64,000 bases of DNA from Streptomyces zinciresistens K42 (lineage in GTDB: Bacteria; Actinomycetota; Actinomycetes; Streptomycetales; Streptomycetaceae), in NCBI RefSeq assembly GCF_000225525.1, contig NZ_AGBF01000023.1, forward strand, positions 1 to 64,000, read 5' to 3'. Below are positions 51,098-59,612 of this stretch, piece by piece; within the stretch, counting starts at the first letter, position 1; each line of letters begins with the position of its first letter. The translations under genes were made by a program, and so were the position numbers. Under the pieces are notes generated by a model. The model saw nothing but the letters and a program-made list of their open reading frames with translations. It did not search any database and had not been told where the DNA came from.

Positions 51098-51739
51098 TCA
51101 CCTCCTGGGGAGCAGCAAGGAACGGTGCCATTCATGGAAAGCGGGCAGAACGGAGCGAAGAACGCGGAAAGCCGATATTCCACCGCGCAGCGTTCCGATC
51201 CGGACGAGTTCGTGTTCTGGAGCGTCCACGACCACCCGGACGGCCGCAACCGGGCGCTCGCCCGTCCGCACGGCGCTCAGGAGCGTGGCCGCGGACTCCA
51301 TGTCGGCCGCGATCGCGCCGGTCGCGAGCAGATCGCCGCGCTCCGGGCCGCGCACGACGTGATCCGATCCGGTGAGCGGACCGGTGTGGACGGTGCGGCC
51401 CGGGAGGGACCGCGTGAGTTCCTTCACGAGGAGGTCCGTCCCGACGCAGGCGACGGTCCCCGCCGGATCACGGGTCTCCTCGGCGACGACGAGGTCGCCC
51501 GGGTGCATCCCGGGCGCGAGCCCCGCGCAGAACCCGGTGGCGAGCACGGCGGCCCCGCCGAGCGCGGGGTCGGCCAGCACCCGGGACACCGAGCGCTCCG
51601 CCGCCCGGGGGCCCATGCCGGTGCGCAGGACCGTCACCGGTCCGCCGGCGTCCCCGCGCTCGCTCGTGCGCAGGGCGAACTGCTCGATACCGAGCGCGCA
51701 GGCGATCAGCAGCGGGGCGGGGGCGGGCTGCGGGCTCAT
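51098..51739 (-). CDS. hpnG: Nucleoside phosphorylase-like hopanoid enzyme
   Basis: A 213-residue purine-nucleosidase/phosphorylase-family protein: LLIACALGIEQFALR, VTVLRTGMGPRAAERSVSRVLAD, GAAVLATGFCAGLAPGMHPGDLVVAEETRD and AIAADMESAATLLSAVRTGERPVAAVRVVVDAPEHEL. The MESA motif (ribose-binding Glu) is typical. In hopanoid operons this enzyme (HpnG) removes adenine from adenosylhopane. ATG 51739 shares one base with the shc stop (TGATG). Confidence 0.88.
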   Translation of the reverse strand: MSPQPAPAPLLIACALGIEQFALRTSERGDAGGPVTVLRTGMGPRAAERSVSRVLADPALGGAAVLATGFCAGLAPGMHPGDLVVAEETRDPAGTVACVGTDLLVKELTRSLPGRTVHTGPLTGSDHVVRGPERGDLLATGAIAADMESAATLLSAVRTGERPVAAVRVVVDAPEHELVRIGTLRGGISAFRVLRSVLPAFHEWHRSLLLPRR

Positions 51740-53754
51740 CAGGCCCCCTTGGCCTCGGTGAGCGGGCCCTCCGCCCGGTCGGCGAAGGGCTCCCCGTACA
51801 CATAGCGGCCGAGCGCGGTGAGCGGGAAGACCTGCCGGTAGAGGTGGTAGTTGATCGAGAAGTCCGAGGGGAAGCCGGTGCCGGTGAAGTACGGCTCGTC
51901 CCAGGAGCCGTCCGCCCGCTGGGTGGCCGCGAGCCACGCGACGCCCCGTTCGACCGCCGTGGAGTCCTTCTCCCCCGCCGCGAGGAGCGCCATCAGCGCC
52001 CACGCGGTCTGGGAGGCGGTCGAGGCGCCCTTGCCGCTCCACTCCCCGGCGTGCCGGTAGGAGCGCAGGTCCTCGCCCCAGCCGCCGTCGTCGTTCTGGA
52101 CGGACTCCAGCCAGCCGACGGCCCGGCGGATCGCGGGGTGCGTCCCGGGGAGGCCGGCCGCGACCAGGGCGGGTACGACGGAGCCGGTGCCGTAGACGTA
52201 GTTGACCCCCCAGCGCCCGAACCACGAGCCGTCCGGCTCCTGTTCGGCGAGCAGCCAGCGCACGCCGCGCCGGGTGCGCGGGTCGCGGGTCAGGCCCTCG
52301 ACCGCCAGCATCTCCACGACGTGCGCGGTGACGTCGGCCGAGGGCGGGTCGATGACCTCGCCGAAGTCGCAGAACGGCAGCCGGTTGGGGAAGGGGCTGG
52401 TGTTGTCGACGTCGAAGGCGCCCCAGCCCCCGTCCCGGGACTGCATGCCGAGGCTCCAGCGCACGCCGCGCCCGATCGCCCGCTCCATCCGCTCCCGGTC
52501 GGGGTGGCGGACCCGGCGCAGCGCGAGGACCACCTCGGCGGTGTCGTCGATGTCGGGGTAGTTGTCGTTGTGGAACTCGAACGCCCAGCCGCCGGGGGGC
52601 AGTCCGGGCCGGCGTACGGCCCAGTCGCCGCGGCGGACGATCTCCTCGCCGAGCATCCAGTCGGCGGCCCGGACGAGTTGCGGGTGGTCGGGCGGGACTC
52701 CCGCGTCCACGAGGGCGATCGTCGCGAGGCAGGTGTCCCAGACCGGCGACTGGCACGCCTCGATCATCCGGGCGCCGTCCTCGCGCCAGACGGCGAAACG
52801 GTCCAGGGACGCCAGTCCCGCGCGCATCACGGGGTGCTGGAGGTCGTAGCCGAGCAGGTGCAGCGCGATGACCGAGTACACCGCCGGGGGCTGGATGCCG
52901 CCCCAGCAGCCGTCGTTCTCCTGGCGCTCGATGATCCAGCGGGCCGCGCTGTTCATGGCGGCTCTGCGCAGTCCGCGCGGGGCGACCTTGCGCAGCCGGT
53001 GCAGCACCTTGTCCATCCGCTGGAAGGCGCCGTCCCAACTGGCCACCGGGGCAAGGGGCTTGGTCGGGTTGGGATGCGCGGGATCGGTGTGCAGCTCGTC
53101 GAGCGGAAAGGGTGCGGGACGGACCGGCCGCTGGGCGGAGACGATCGTCAGCGGGACGATGGTCTGCCGGGCCCAGCAGCCGAAGTCGTAGATGTTGAGC
53201 GGCACCCAGGTGGGGAAGTAGATGAGTTCTGGCGGGAGTTCGGGCAGGTCTTCCCACTTCCACCAGCCGAACAGGGCCAGCCAGATCCGGGTGAAGACAC
53301 GGGCCTCGGCGATGCCGCCCCGATCGCGGATCCAGGCGGCGGCCCTGGCCATGTGCGGCGCGTCGGGCGGGTCCCCGGCCAGCCGCAGGGCGACGTACGC
53401 CTCGATGGTGGCGGAGAGTTCGCCGGGGCCGCCGTAGAAGGTCGCCCAGGTGCCGTCCTCGCGCTGCTCGCCCCGGATGAACAGCCCGGCGGCCCGGGTC
53501 GTGGCCTCGTCCCGGATGCCGATGAACTGACGGAGCAGCAGGTCCTCGGCGTCCATGGTGACGTTCGTCTCGAGGTCGCCCTTCCACCAGCCCTGGGCGT
53601 CCTGCTGGGCCAGCAGGAGGTCGGTGGCGCGGCCGACCGCGCGCACGGCGGCTTCGTGCACCCCGGCCGCCACGGGGGTCTGTGGGTCGGTGTCGCTGGC
53701 CGCGGCTGCCCGGGGACGCAGGGCCCCGGCGCTTCCGTCGGTCGTCGCTGTCAT
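51739..53754 (-). CDS. shc: Squalene-hopene cyclase
   Basis: A 671-residue membrane-associated triterpene cyclase converting squalene to hopene/hopanol. The catalytic DxDD motif is in NYPDIDDTAEVVLAL. Several QW repeats are visible (QDAQGWWKGDL, QREDGTWATFYG, QENDGCWGG, QSRDGGWGAFD, QEPDGSWFGRWG, QNDDGGWGED, QRADGSWDEP). The C-terminal YFTGTGFPSDFSINYHLYRQVFPLTALGRY is also characteristic. It is 142 bp downstream of the polyprenyl synthase gene; hpnG, hpnH and the remaining genes follow closely. Confidence 0.97.
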   Translation of the reverse strand: MTATTDGSAGALRPRAAAASDTDPQTPVAAGVHEAAVRAVGRATDLLLAQQDAQGWWKGDLETNVTMDAEDLLLRQFIGIRDEATTRAAGLFIRGEQREDGTWATFYGGPGELSATIEAYVALRLAGDPPDAPHMARAAAWIRDRGGIAEARVFTRIWLALFGWWKWEDLPELPPELIYFPTWVPLNIYDFGCWARQTIVPLTIVSAQRPVRPAPFPLDELHTDPAHPNPTKPLAPVASWDGAFQRMDKVLHRLRKVAPRGLRRAAMNSAARWIIERQENDGCWGGIQPPAVYSVIALHLLGYDLQHPVMRAGLASLDRFAVWREDGARMIEACQSPVWDTCLATIALVDAGVPPDHPQLVRAADWMLGEEIVRRGDWAVRRPGLPPGGWAFEFHNDNYPDIDDTAEVVLALRRVRHPDRERMERAIGRGVRWSLGMQSRDGGWGAFDVDNTSPFPNRLPFCDFGEVIDPPSADVTAHVVEMLAVEGLTRDPRTRRGVRWLLAEQEPDGSWFGRWGVNYVYGTGSVVPALVAAGLPGTHPAIRRAVGWLESVQNDDGGWGEDLRSYRHAGEWSGKGASTASQTAWALMALLAAGEKDSTAVERGVAWLAATQRADGSWDEPYFTGTGFPSDFSINYHLYRQVFPLTALGRYVYGEPFADRAEGPLTEAKGA

Positions 53755-53896
53755 GGCTTCCCCTTCGTGCAGTGCTTGGTGGTGCGTCTGCTACGGGTCC
53801 GCCGTCGGCCGGTGCGCTGGACTCACGCCGCACCGGCCGGCGACTACGCGAGGGCTATTCGACCGATACCGATCATCTCTTCTCGCCGGGAGGGGA

Positions 53897-54970
53897 TCAT
53901 CTCTTTCGTACGACGACGAAGTCGGCGAGCGCCGTGAACTGCGCCCGGACCCGCTCGGGCATGTCGACGGCGTCGAGGGCCTCGACGGCGACGGCGTGCT
54001 GACGGCGGGCCTCACCGGCCGTCCACTCGCGCCCGCCCGCCTCCTCGATGAGGGCCGCGCGCGCGGCGAACTCCTCCTCGGAGAAGGTGGCGAAGTCGCT
54101 GCTCCTGGCGTCGGCGGCGAGGATCTCGCCCAGCCGCAGCGACGCCTTGCCGCCCTCCGCGAGCGCGGCCACGACGGGCAGCGACTTCTTGCGCTGGCGC
54201 AGGTCGCTCCAGGTCTGCTTGCCGGTGGAGACCGGGTCGCCCCAGATGCCGAGGAGGTCGTCGACGGCCTGGAAGGCGAGGCCCAGGTGGTAGCCGTAGC
54301 GCTCCAGGGCGTCGGCGGTGCGGTCGTCGGCGCCGCCGAGGACCGCGCCGATGGAGCTGGCGCAGGCGAGCAGGGCGCCGGTCTTGTTGCCCTCCATCTC
54401 CAGGCACTCCTCGACGCTGACGCGGTCGCGGTGCTCGTAGGAGATGTCCTGGGCCTGGCCGTCGATCAGGGCGCGGGTGGCGGTGGTCAGCCGGCGGGTG
54501 GCGCGGCCGGCCTCGACGGTGCCCAGTTCCAGCAGGAGTTCGTTGGCGAGGGCGAACAGGGCGTCGCCGACGAGGATCGCCTGGGCGGGTCCGTGCACCT
54601 TCCATACGGTGTCGCGGTGGCGGCGCTGCTCGTCGCCGTCCATCAGGTCGTCGTGCAGCAGGGAGAAGTTGTGGACGAGTTCGACGGCGACCGCGCCGGG
54701 GATGCCGGTCTCCGGTCCGGCGCCGGTGACCTCGGCGGAGAGCACCGCGAGGGCGGGGCGCACGGCCTTGCCGCCGTCGCCGGCCGTGGGGCGGCCGTCG
54801 GCGTCGATCCAGCCGAAGTGGTAGGCGGAGACGGTGTCCATGGGAGGGGCGAGACGGTCGACGGCCGCCCGCAGTACCGGCGTGGCCAGGGTCCTACCGC
54901 GCTCCAGGAGCGCGGTGACGTCCACCGCGGCCTCTCGAGCGGCCTTGGAGGCCGGGGGGACAGTGGGCAC
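53897..54970 (-). CDS. Polyprenyl (farnesyl-type) diphosphate synthase
   Basis: A 357-residue trans-prenyltransferase. The first Asp-rich motif is LLHDDLMDGDEQRR, the second FQAVDDLLGIWGDPVSTGKQTWSDLRQRKKSLP. GGKAVRPALAVLSAEV provides the diphosphate-binding segment, and GNKTGALLACASSIGA the later helix. In the operon it supplies FPP for squalene formation. GTG 54970 is chosen because AGAGGAGA lies just upstream; an ATG at 55033 overlapping the hpnE stop (TGATG) would add 21 residues (HERAAAGSRTPGTATRGEN region) and cannot be excluded. Confidence 0.93.
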   Translation of the reverse strand: MPTVPPASKAAREAAVDVTALLERGRTLATPVLRAAVDRLAPPMDTVSAYHFGWIDADGRPTAGDGGKAVRPALAVLSAEVTGAGPETGIPGAVAVELVHNFSLLHDDLMDGDEQRRHRDTVWKVHGPAQAILVGDALFALANELLLELGTVEAGRATRRLTTATRALIDGQAQDISYEHRDRVSVEECLEMEGNKTGALLACASSIGAVLGGADDRTADALERYGYHLGLAFQAVDDLLGIWGDPVSTGKQTWSDLRQRKKSLPVVAALAEGGKASLRLGEILAADARSSDFATFSEEEFAARAALIEEAGGREWTAGEARRQHAVAVEALDAVDMPERVRAQFTALADFVVVRKR

Positions 54971-55032
54971 GTTCTCTCCTCTTGTTGCGGTGCCGGGGGT
55001 GCGGGAGCCTGCCGCCGCGCGCTCGTGGAGCA

Positions 55033-56460
55033 TCACGCCGCCTCCTCGACGTCGAAGAGAGGGCGGGGGCGGGGCCGGCCCAGGGCGCCCAGCGCGGCGC
55101 CGGCCGCGCTCACGCCGCTGCGGACCGCACCCTCCATGGTCGCGGGCCACCCTGTGGCGGTCCACGCCCCGGCCAGGTAGAGGCCGGGAACATTGGTGCG
55201 GGCGCCGGGCCGCAGCCGCCCGACGCCGGGGGTCGGAGCGAACGTCGCCGTACGCTCCCTGGTCACGAAGAAGTCCCGCACCCGCGCCTCGCGCGCGCGG
55301 GGCAGCAGCCGCCGCAGTTCGGGCAGATAGCGCTCGCGCAGGACCGAGACGGGTTCGTCGATCTCGTCCTGCGCGGCGGACTGGGACAGGGCGAGGTACT
55401 GGCCGTCCCCGAGCCCGGAGGCCGCGGTGCGGTCGAACACCCACTGCACCGGGGTGCCGAGGGCGGTGAAGAAGGGGGCGGAGACCACCGTGCGGTCGTA
55501 CACGACGTGGACGTTGAGGATCGGCGCGGTGCCGATCTCCAGCAGCCGCCCGGGATCGTCGAGGGCGCCCTCGGGCAGCAGCGCGTGGGCCTCGCGCTGG
55601 GCGGCGGCGAGGACGACCGCGTCCGCGGACAGCGTCTCGCCGGGAACCTCCACGTACCAGCGCCCGTCGTCCTCCCGGCGGACGGAGGTGGCCCGGGTAC
55701 GGACCTCGGTACGCACTCCCGCGGAGTCGAGCGCCTTGCGCGCGAGGCGGTCGTGCAGGTCGCCCAGCGGCACCCGGGCCCAGCCGATGTCGGCCGCGCC
55801 CGGGTCGGACAGCAGACCCGTCTTGAACACCATCGCGGCGAGCCCCAGCGAGGCGTCGCCCGCGACCGCGTTGAGGGTGGCGACCCCGACCAGGTCCCAC
55901 AGCGCCTCGACGGCGCGTGCCGACTGGCCGTGCGCGGTCAGCCAGCTGCCGAAGTCCTGTGCGTCCAGGTCCGGGTCGGCGGGGTCGAGTCCCTTGAGCG
56001 CGAGCGCGGCCCGCCCGACCCTGGCGCGCTCGGCGAGGGAGAGATGCGGATAGGCCGCCAGGGACCGGCCCAGGTGCAGGGGCACGGGCAGGGCGTCGCG
56101 CCGCAGTCTGCCGAGGCGCCGCCCCTCGGGGCGGTCCAGGTCGACGACGGGCACGTCGAGACGTTCCTGCAGGGGGGCGAGCGCCGTGCCCTCGATACGG
56201 TCGAGGAACCAGCGGTAGGCGGTGCAGCAGCGCAGGTAGACGTGCTGTCCGTTGTCGACCCTCAGCGCGCCGCGCCGGAAGGAGAAGGCGAGGCCGCCGA
56301 GCCGGGGCCGGCCCTCGACCAGGGTGACGCGCACTCCGGCGTCGGCGAGCGCGAGCGCGGCGGTGACCCCGGCGAGCCCGCCGCCGATGACGACGGCGTC
56401 GGGCCCGGAGCGCTGCGCCGAGTCCGCGTGCGGCCCGCGGGGCCGTGTGCCGTCGGTCAT
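55033..56460 (-). CDS. hpnE: Hydroxysqualene dehydroxylase (FAD-dependent)
   Basis: A 475-residue amine-oxidase-like flavoprotein. The N-terminal FAD motif is AVVIGGGLAGVTAALALADAGVRVTLVEGRPRLGGLAFSF. Further features are VDNGQHVYLRCCTAYRWFLDRIEG and the C-terminal NVPGLYLAGAWTATGWPATMEGAVRSGVSAAGAALG. HpnE reduces hydroxysqualene to squalene, the last of the three HpnCDE steps. It overlaps the small DUF6380-like gene upstream by 4 bp and the following gene's alternative start by TGATG. Confidence 0.94.
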   Translation of the reverse strand: MTDGTRPRGPHADSAQRSGPDAVVIGGGLAGVTAALALADAGVRVTLVEGRPRLGGLAFSFRRGALRVDNGQHVYLRCCTAYRWFLDRIEGTALAPLQERLDVPVVDLDRPEGRRLGRLRRDALPVPLHLGRSLAAYPHLSLAERARVGRAALALKGLDPADPDLDAQDFGSWLTAHGQSARAVEALWDLVGVATLNAVAGDASLGLAAMVFKTGLLSDPGAADIGWARVPLGDLHDRLARKALDSAGVRTEVRTRATSVRREDDGRWYVEVPGETLSADAVVLAAAQREAHALLPEGALDDPGRLLEIGTAPILNVHVVYDRTVVSAPFFTALGTPVQWVFDRTAASGLGDGQYLALSQSAAQDEIDEPVSVLRERYLPELRRLLPRAREARVRDFFVTRERTATFAPTPGVGRLRPGARTNVPGLYLAGAWTATGWPATMEGAVRSGVSAAGAALGALGRPRPRPLFDVEEAA

Positions 56461-56600
56461 CGTGCGCCCTCCCCCGTACGAGCGCCGTGCCGCCGCTCGA
56501 AGGCCGCACGGCCGCTCGTCCCACTCAGGGACGCGGACCGGCCGCGGACGGTTGCCCGCCGCTTCCCACCGCCGGCATCACCCCGGACCGCGCTGTCCAT
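56457..56600 (-). CDS. Small conserved ORF between hpnD and hpnE (DUF6380-like)
   Basis: A 47-codon ORF: MDSAVRGDAGGGKRRATVRG, then RSASLSGTSGRAAFERRHGARTGEGAR. Its ATG shares a base with the hpnD stop (TGATG) and its stop overlaps the hpnE start (ATGA), so it is perfectly coupled on both sides. It recalls short streptomycete proteins grouped as DUF6380. It is strongly basic and has no membrane segment. It may be a real accessory peptide or simply a coupling ORF that carries ribosomes from hpnD to hpnE. Confidence 0.65.
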   Translation of the reverse strand: MDSAVRGDAGGGKRRATVRGRSASLSGTSGRAAFERRHGARTGEGAR

Positions 56601-57550
56601 CAGGTGCGCCTCCTGACGGCTCGGCGGGTGACGTGCCGGGTGTCCAGTCCTGACAGGCCGCGCACGGCGACGAACGCCTTCTCCCGGCCGGGCAGCGAGA
56701 CCCGGCCGCGCAGCACGGCCTCGGGCTCGCGCTCGATGCGGTCGAGGAGGCGGCGGTAGATGCCCGCCATGGCGGCGACGCAGGCGCCGCTGCGGCGGTC
56801 GAGCATGGGGAGCAGCCGGTAGCCCTCGGCGAAGAGGGCGCGGGCCCGCCGCACTTCGAAGTGCACGAGGCCCGCGAAGTCGGAGCCCTGCGGCGGGGTC
56901 GGCCCGTCGAAGCCGGCCGAGCAGCCGAACTTGGCGAGGTCGTCGGAGGGCAGATAGGTGCGTCCGCCCTCCGCGTCCTCGCGGACGTCCCGGAGGATGT
57001 TGGTGAGCTGGAGCGCCAGGCCGAGCGTGTCGGCGTACTCGGAGGCGCGTTCGATGCCGCGCGCGTGGGGTTCGGTGCCGAAGACCCCGAGCGAGAGCCG
57101 CCCGATGGCGCCCGCGACACAGCGGCAGTAGACCTTCAGGTCGTCCCAGGTCTCGTAGGTCTCGCCGCGTACGTCCATCAGGACGCCGTCGATGAGTTCG
57201 TCGAGGCCGCCCAGCGGGATCGGGAAGGCGTCGGCGGCGTGGGCGAGGGCGACGGCCACCGGGTCGGTGTCGTCCTCGTCGACCTCGTGCTCGCGGACCC
57301 GCGTCAGCAGCTCCCGGGTGTCCTCCAGCCGGGCGGCCTTGACGTCGCCGGGCAGTGCGCCGTCGCCGATGTCGTCGACGCGGCGCGAGAACGCGTAGAG
57401 CGCCGACATCGCCCGGCGCTTCGGCGTCGGCAGCAGCCTGATGCCGTAGGCGAAGTTCCGGGCCTGCTGTCCGGTCACGGCCTCGCAGTAGCTGTAGGCG
57501 GCGAGTACCGGTGCGGACACGAGTGGTGCAGACTCCACGGCCCGGATCAC
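56600..57550 (-). CDS. hpnD: Presqualene diphosphate synthase
   Basis: A 316-residue trans-isoprenyl head-to-head synthase: YSYCEAVTGQQARNFAYGIRLLPTPKRRAMSALYAFSRRVDDIGDG (first Asp-rich region RRVDDIGD), YCRCVAGAIGRLSLGVFG and LALQLTNILRDVREDAEGGRTYLPSDDLAKFG (second Asp-rich region NILRDVREDAE). HpnD condenses two FPP to presqualene diphosphate. It follows hpnC with a 4 bp overlap. Confidence 0.95.
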   Translation of the reverse strand: MIRAVESAPLVSAPVLAAYSYCEAVTGQQARNFAYGIRLLPTPKRRAMSALYAFSRRVDDIGDGALPGDVKAARLEDTRELLTRVREHEVDEDDTDPVAVALAHAADAFPIPLGGLDELIDGVLMDVRGETYETWDDLKVYCRCVAGAIGRLSLGVFGTEPHARGIERASEYADTLGLALQLTNILRDVREDAEGGRTYLPSDDLAKFGCSAGFDGPTPPQGSDFAGLVHFEVRRARALFAEGYRLLPMLDRRSGACVAAMAGIYRRLLDRIEREPEAVLRGRVSLPGREKAFVAVRGLSGLDTRHVTRRAVRRRT

Positions 57551-58446
57551 CCCTCTCCTCGCAGAGTCACGCCCGCCTCGCGCAGCAGCCGGAGCTTGCC
57601 TGCCTTGGGCGGACCGGGCAGTACGTCGTATTCGGCGGCCGCGATCGCCCCGATCGCCGCCTTCCCCCCCGCCACGAAGCCCGCGAGCAGCAGCCTGAGC
57701 CTGCCGTGGACGCTACCCACGAGCGGGGCGCCTTCATCCAGGAGGCTCCGGGCGCGTTCGGTCTCGTACGCGATCAGCGCGCGCACCGATGCGCCGGCGG
57801 TTTTTTGGGCCAGGTCGTTTTCCTCCACGTGGAACCGCTTCATGTCCTCGGCCGGCAGATAGATCCGGTCACGGCCGAGGTCCTCGGCGACGTCCTGGAG
57901 GTGCTCGACGATCTGGAGCGCGGTGCACACCGCGTCGGAGCGGCGGATGCGCTCGGGCGTCGCGGTGCCGGTGACGGCGAGCACGAGCCGGCCGACGGGG
58001 TTGGCCGAGAGTTCGCAGTAGGCAAGCAGGTCGTCGTAGGTCTCGTAGCGGCCCACCAGCTGGTCCTGGCGGTTGGCGGCGATCAGGCCGAGGAAGGGCT
58101 CGGGGGTCAGCGAGCAGCGGCGGACCGTCGGCTGCAGGCGGCGCAGCAGGGGGTGGCGCGGGGTGCCGTCGAAGACGCGCCGCAGGTCGGCCTCGCAGGC
58201 GTCGAGGAGGACGAGGCGGTCGTCGGCGTCCTCGGGGGCCGCGCCGAGCAGCCGGGCGTCGGCGCCGCCGGCGGCGAGGTCGCCGTCACCGATGTCGTCC
58301 ACGAGGCGGGCGAAGCCGTAGACGGCCATGAGGTCGGCGCGCCAGGCCCTGGGCAGGAAGAACGGCGCCACGGGGAAGTTCTCCACGGCTGCCTTGTCCA
58401 GCGTGCCGCGCACCGGGTCGGCGGCGCGCGTGTCGGGAGCGGTCAC
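57547..58446 (-). CDS. hpnC: Hydroxysqualene synthase
   Basis: A 299-residue squalene/phytoene-synthase family protein: NFPVAPFFLPRAWRADLMAVYGFARLVDDIGDGDL (first Asp-rich motif), RYETYDDLLAYCELSANPVGRLVLAVTG and ALQIVEHLQDVAEDLGRDRIYLPAEDMKRFHV (second motif, EHLQDVAEDLGRDR). HpnC converts presqualene diphosphate to hydroxysqualene. It starts with GTG 58446, overlapping the stop of a short upstream ORF (GTGA), and is the first enzyme gene of the hopanoid operon. Confidence 0.94.
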   Translation of the reverse strand: MTAPDTRAADPVRGTLDKAAVENFPVAPFFLPRAWRADLMAVYGFARLVDDIGDGDLAAGGADARLLGAAPEDADDRLVLLDACEADLRRVFDGTPRHPLLRRLQPTVRRCSLTPEPFLGLIAANRQDQLVGRYETYDDLLAYCELSANPVGRLVLAVTGTATPERIRRSDAVCTALQIVEHLQDVAEDLGRDRIYLPAEDMKRFHVEENDLAQKTAGASVRALIAYETERARSLLDEGAPLVGSVHGRLRLLLAGFVAGGKAAIGAIAAAEYDVLPGPPKAGKLRLLREAGVTLRGEG

Positions 58447-58508
58447 CGGGGACCGCCCGTCGCGGCTACGGCACGCTCTGCGCGGAGCTGGGGATTTTCC
58501 GTAGCCAT
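58443..58508 (-). CDS. Short leader ORF coupled to hpnC
   Basis: A 21-codon ORF (MATENPQLRAERAVAATGGPR) from ATG 58508, with GGGAGA seven to twelve bases upstream. Its TGA overlaps the hpnC GTG (GTGA). It has a far better ribosome site than hpnC itself, so hpnC is probably translated by coupling. It could be a simple coupling leader or a regulatory peptide; no attenuation-type codon run is evident. Confidence 0.55.
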   Translation of the reverse strand: MATENPQLRAERAVAATGGPR

Positions 58509-58757
58509 TGCCGTCACATCTCCCGTTCTACACCGCGGACCCAATGCACACTATTTCGGACACGCCGCCCGGATGTCCGCGCACGCAGCCCGAAGAGCGG
58601 GGTCGCGCCCAATCGCCCCACTTGCCGCGTTTCGGTACCGGTACAGCTTACGTTGTACAAGGCGGCCCGGCCCGTGGGGGGTCCCGTACCGCACAAGAAC
58701 ACACCCGTTGGCGCCAAGATTCCGCGGATCAGCGGGAGTTGACGTTTCCTTCGCAGA
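58509..58757. promoter_or_regulatory. Promoter region of the hopanoid operon
   Basis: About 250 bp between the leader ORF (transcribed leftward) and the terminator of the glycopolymer operon. It contains a relatively A/T-rich stretch near 58540-58560 and 58640-58660. No credible gene is present and exact promoter boxes were not assigned. Confidence 0.5.
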
Positions 58758-58796
58758 CGCGGGGCCCCGCCGGAACAGTTCCGGCGGGGCCCCGCG
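58758..58796 (-). terminator. Terminator of the glycopolymer-export operon
   Basis: A 19 bp perfect inverted repeat (cgcggggccccgccggaac and complement) with a one-base centre, 37 bases past the ABC ATPase stop on the minus strand. Confidence 0.85.
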
Positions 58797-58832
58797 AAGC
58801 GCCATGGGCCGCTCGGCGGACCCGTGGGTGGA

Positions 58833-59612
58833 CTACTTGCCCGTGAACTTCTCGTACTCCTTGATGACCTCGTCCGTCGGTCCGTCCATCCGGAGCTCGC
58901 CGCGTTCCAGCCACAGGACGCGGTTGCAGGTGTCGCGGATCGACTTGTTGTTGTGGCTGACCAGGAACACCGTGCCGGCTTCCTTGCGCAGCTCGCGGAT
59001 GCGCTCCTCGGAGCGCTTCTGGAACTTGCGGTCACCGGTGGCCAGGGCCTCGTCGATCATGAGGACGTCGTGGTCCTTGGCCGCGGCGATGGAGAAGCGC
59101 AGGCGGGCCGCCATGCCGGAGGAGTAGGTCCGCATGGGAAGGGTGATGAAGTCGCCCTTCTCGTTGATGCCGGAGAAGTCGACGATCCCCTGGTAGCGGT
59201 CCTTGATCTGCTCGCGGGTCATGCCCATGGCGAGCCCGCCCAATATGACGTTGCGCTCTCCGGTGAGGTCGTTCATCAGTGCCGCGTTGACACCGAGCAG
59301 CGAGGGCTGGCCGTCGGTGTAGACCTTGCCCTTCTCCGCCGGGAGCAGGCCGGCGATGGCCCGCAGCAGGGTGGACTTGCCGGAGCCGTTGGAGCCGATC
59401 AGGCCGACGGCCTCGCCGCGGTAGGCGGTGAAGGAGACGCCGCGCACGGCGTGCACCTTGCGCACCCCGCGCTCCTCACCGCGCCTGAGGATGCGGCTCA
59501 GGGCGGCGGTGGCGCTGCCCTTGCCGCTCTTGGCGCCGTTGACGCGGTACACGATGTGCAGCTCGTCGGCGATGACGGTGGGGACGAACTCCCCCTGCGT
59601 GTGCTCAGCCAC
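58833..59612 (-). CDS. ABC transporter ATP-binding subunit, TagH/Wzt-like
   Basis: A 259-residue ATPase of the polysaccharide/teichoic-acid exporter family. Walker A is VGLIGSNGSGKSTLLRAIAG, the signature motif is MRTYSSGMAARLRFSIA, Walker B is DVLMIDEAL, and the switch His is in FLVSHN. The N-terminal extension (VIADELHIVYRVNG...) before HAVRGVSFTAYRGEAVGLIG is typical of TagH. No C-terminal carbohydrate-binding domain is present. It pairs with the permease upstream (8 bp overlap). Confidence 0.94.
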   Translation of the reverse strand: MAEHTQGEFVPTVIADELHIVYRVNGAKSGKGSATAALSRILRRGEERGVRKVHAVRGVSFTAYRGEAVGLIGSNGSGKSTLLRAIAGLLPAEKGKVYTDGQPSLLGVNAALMNDLTGERNVILGGLAMGMTREQIKDRYQGIVDFSGINEKGDFITLPMRTYSSGMAARLRFSIAAAKDHDVLMIDEALATGDRKFQKRSEERIRELRKEAGTVFLVSHNNKSIRDTCNRVLWLERGELRMDGPTDEVIKEYEKFTGK

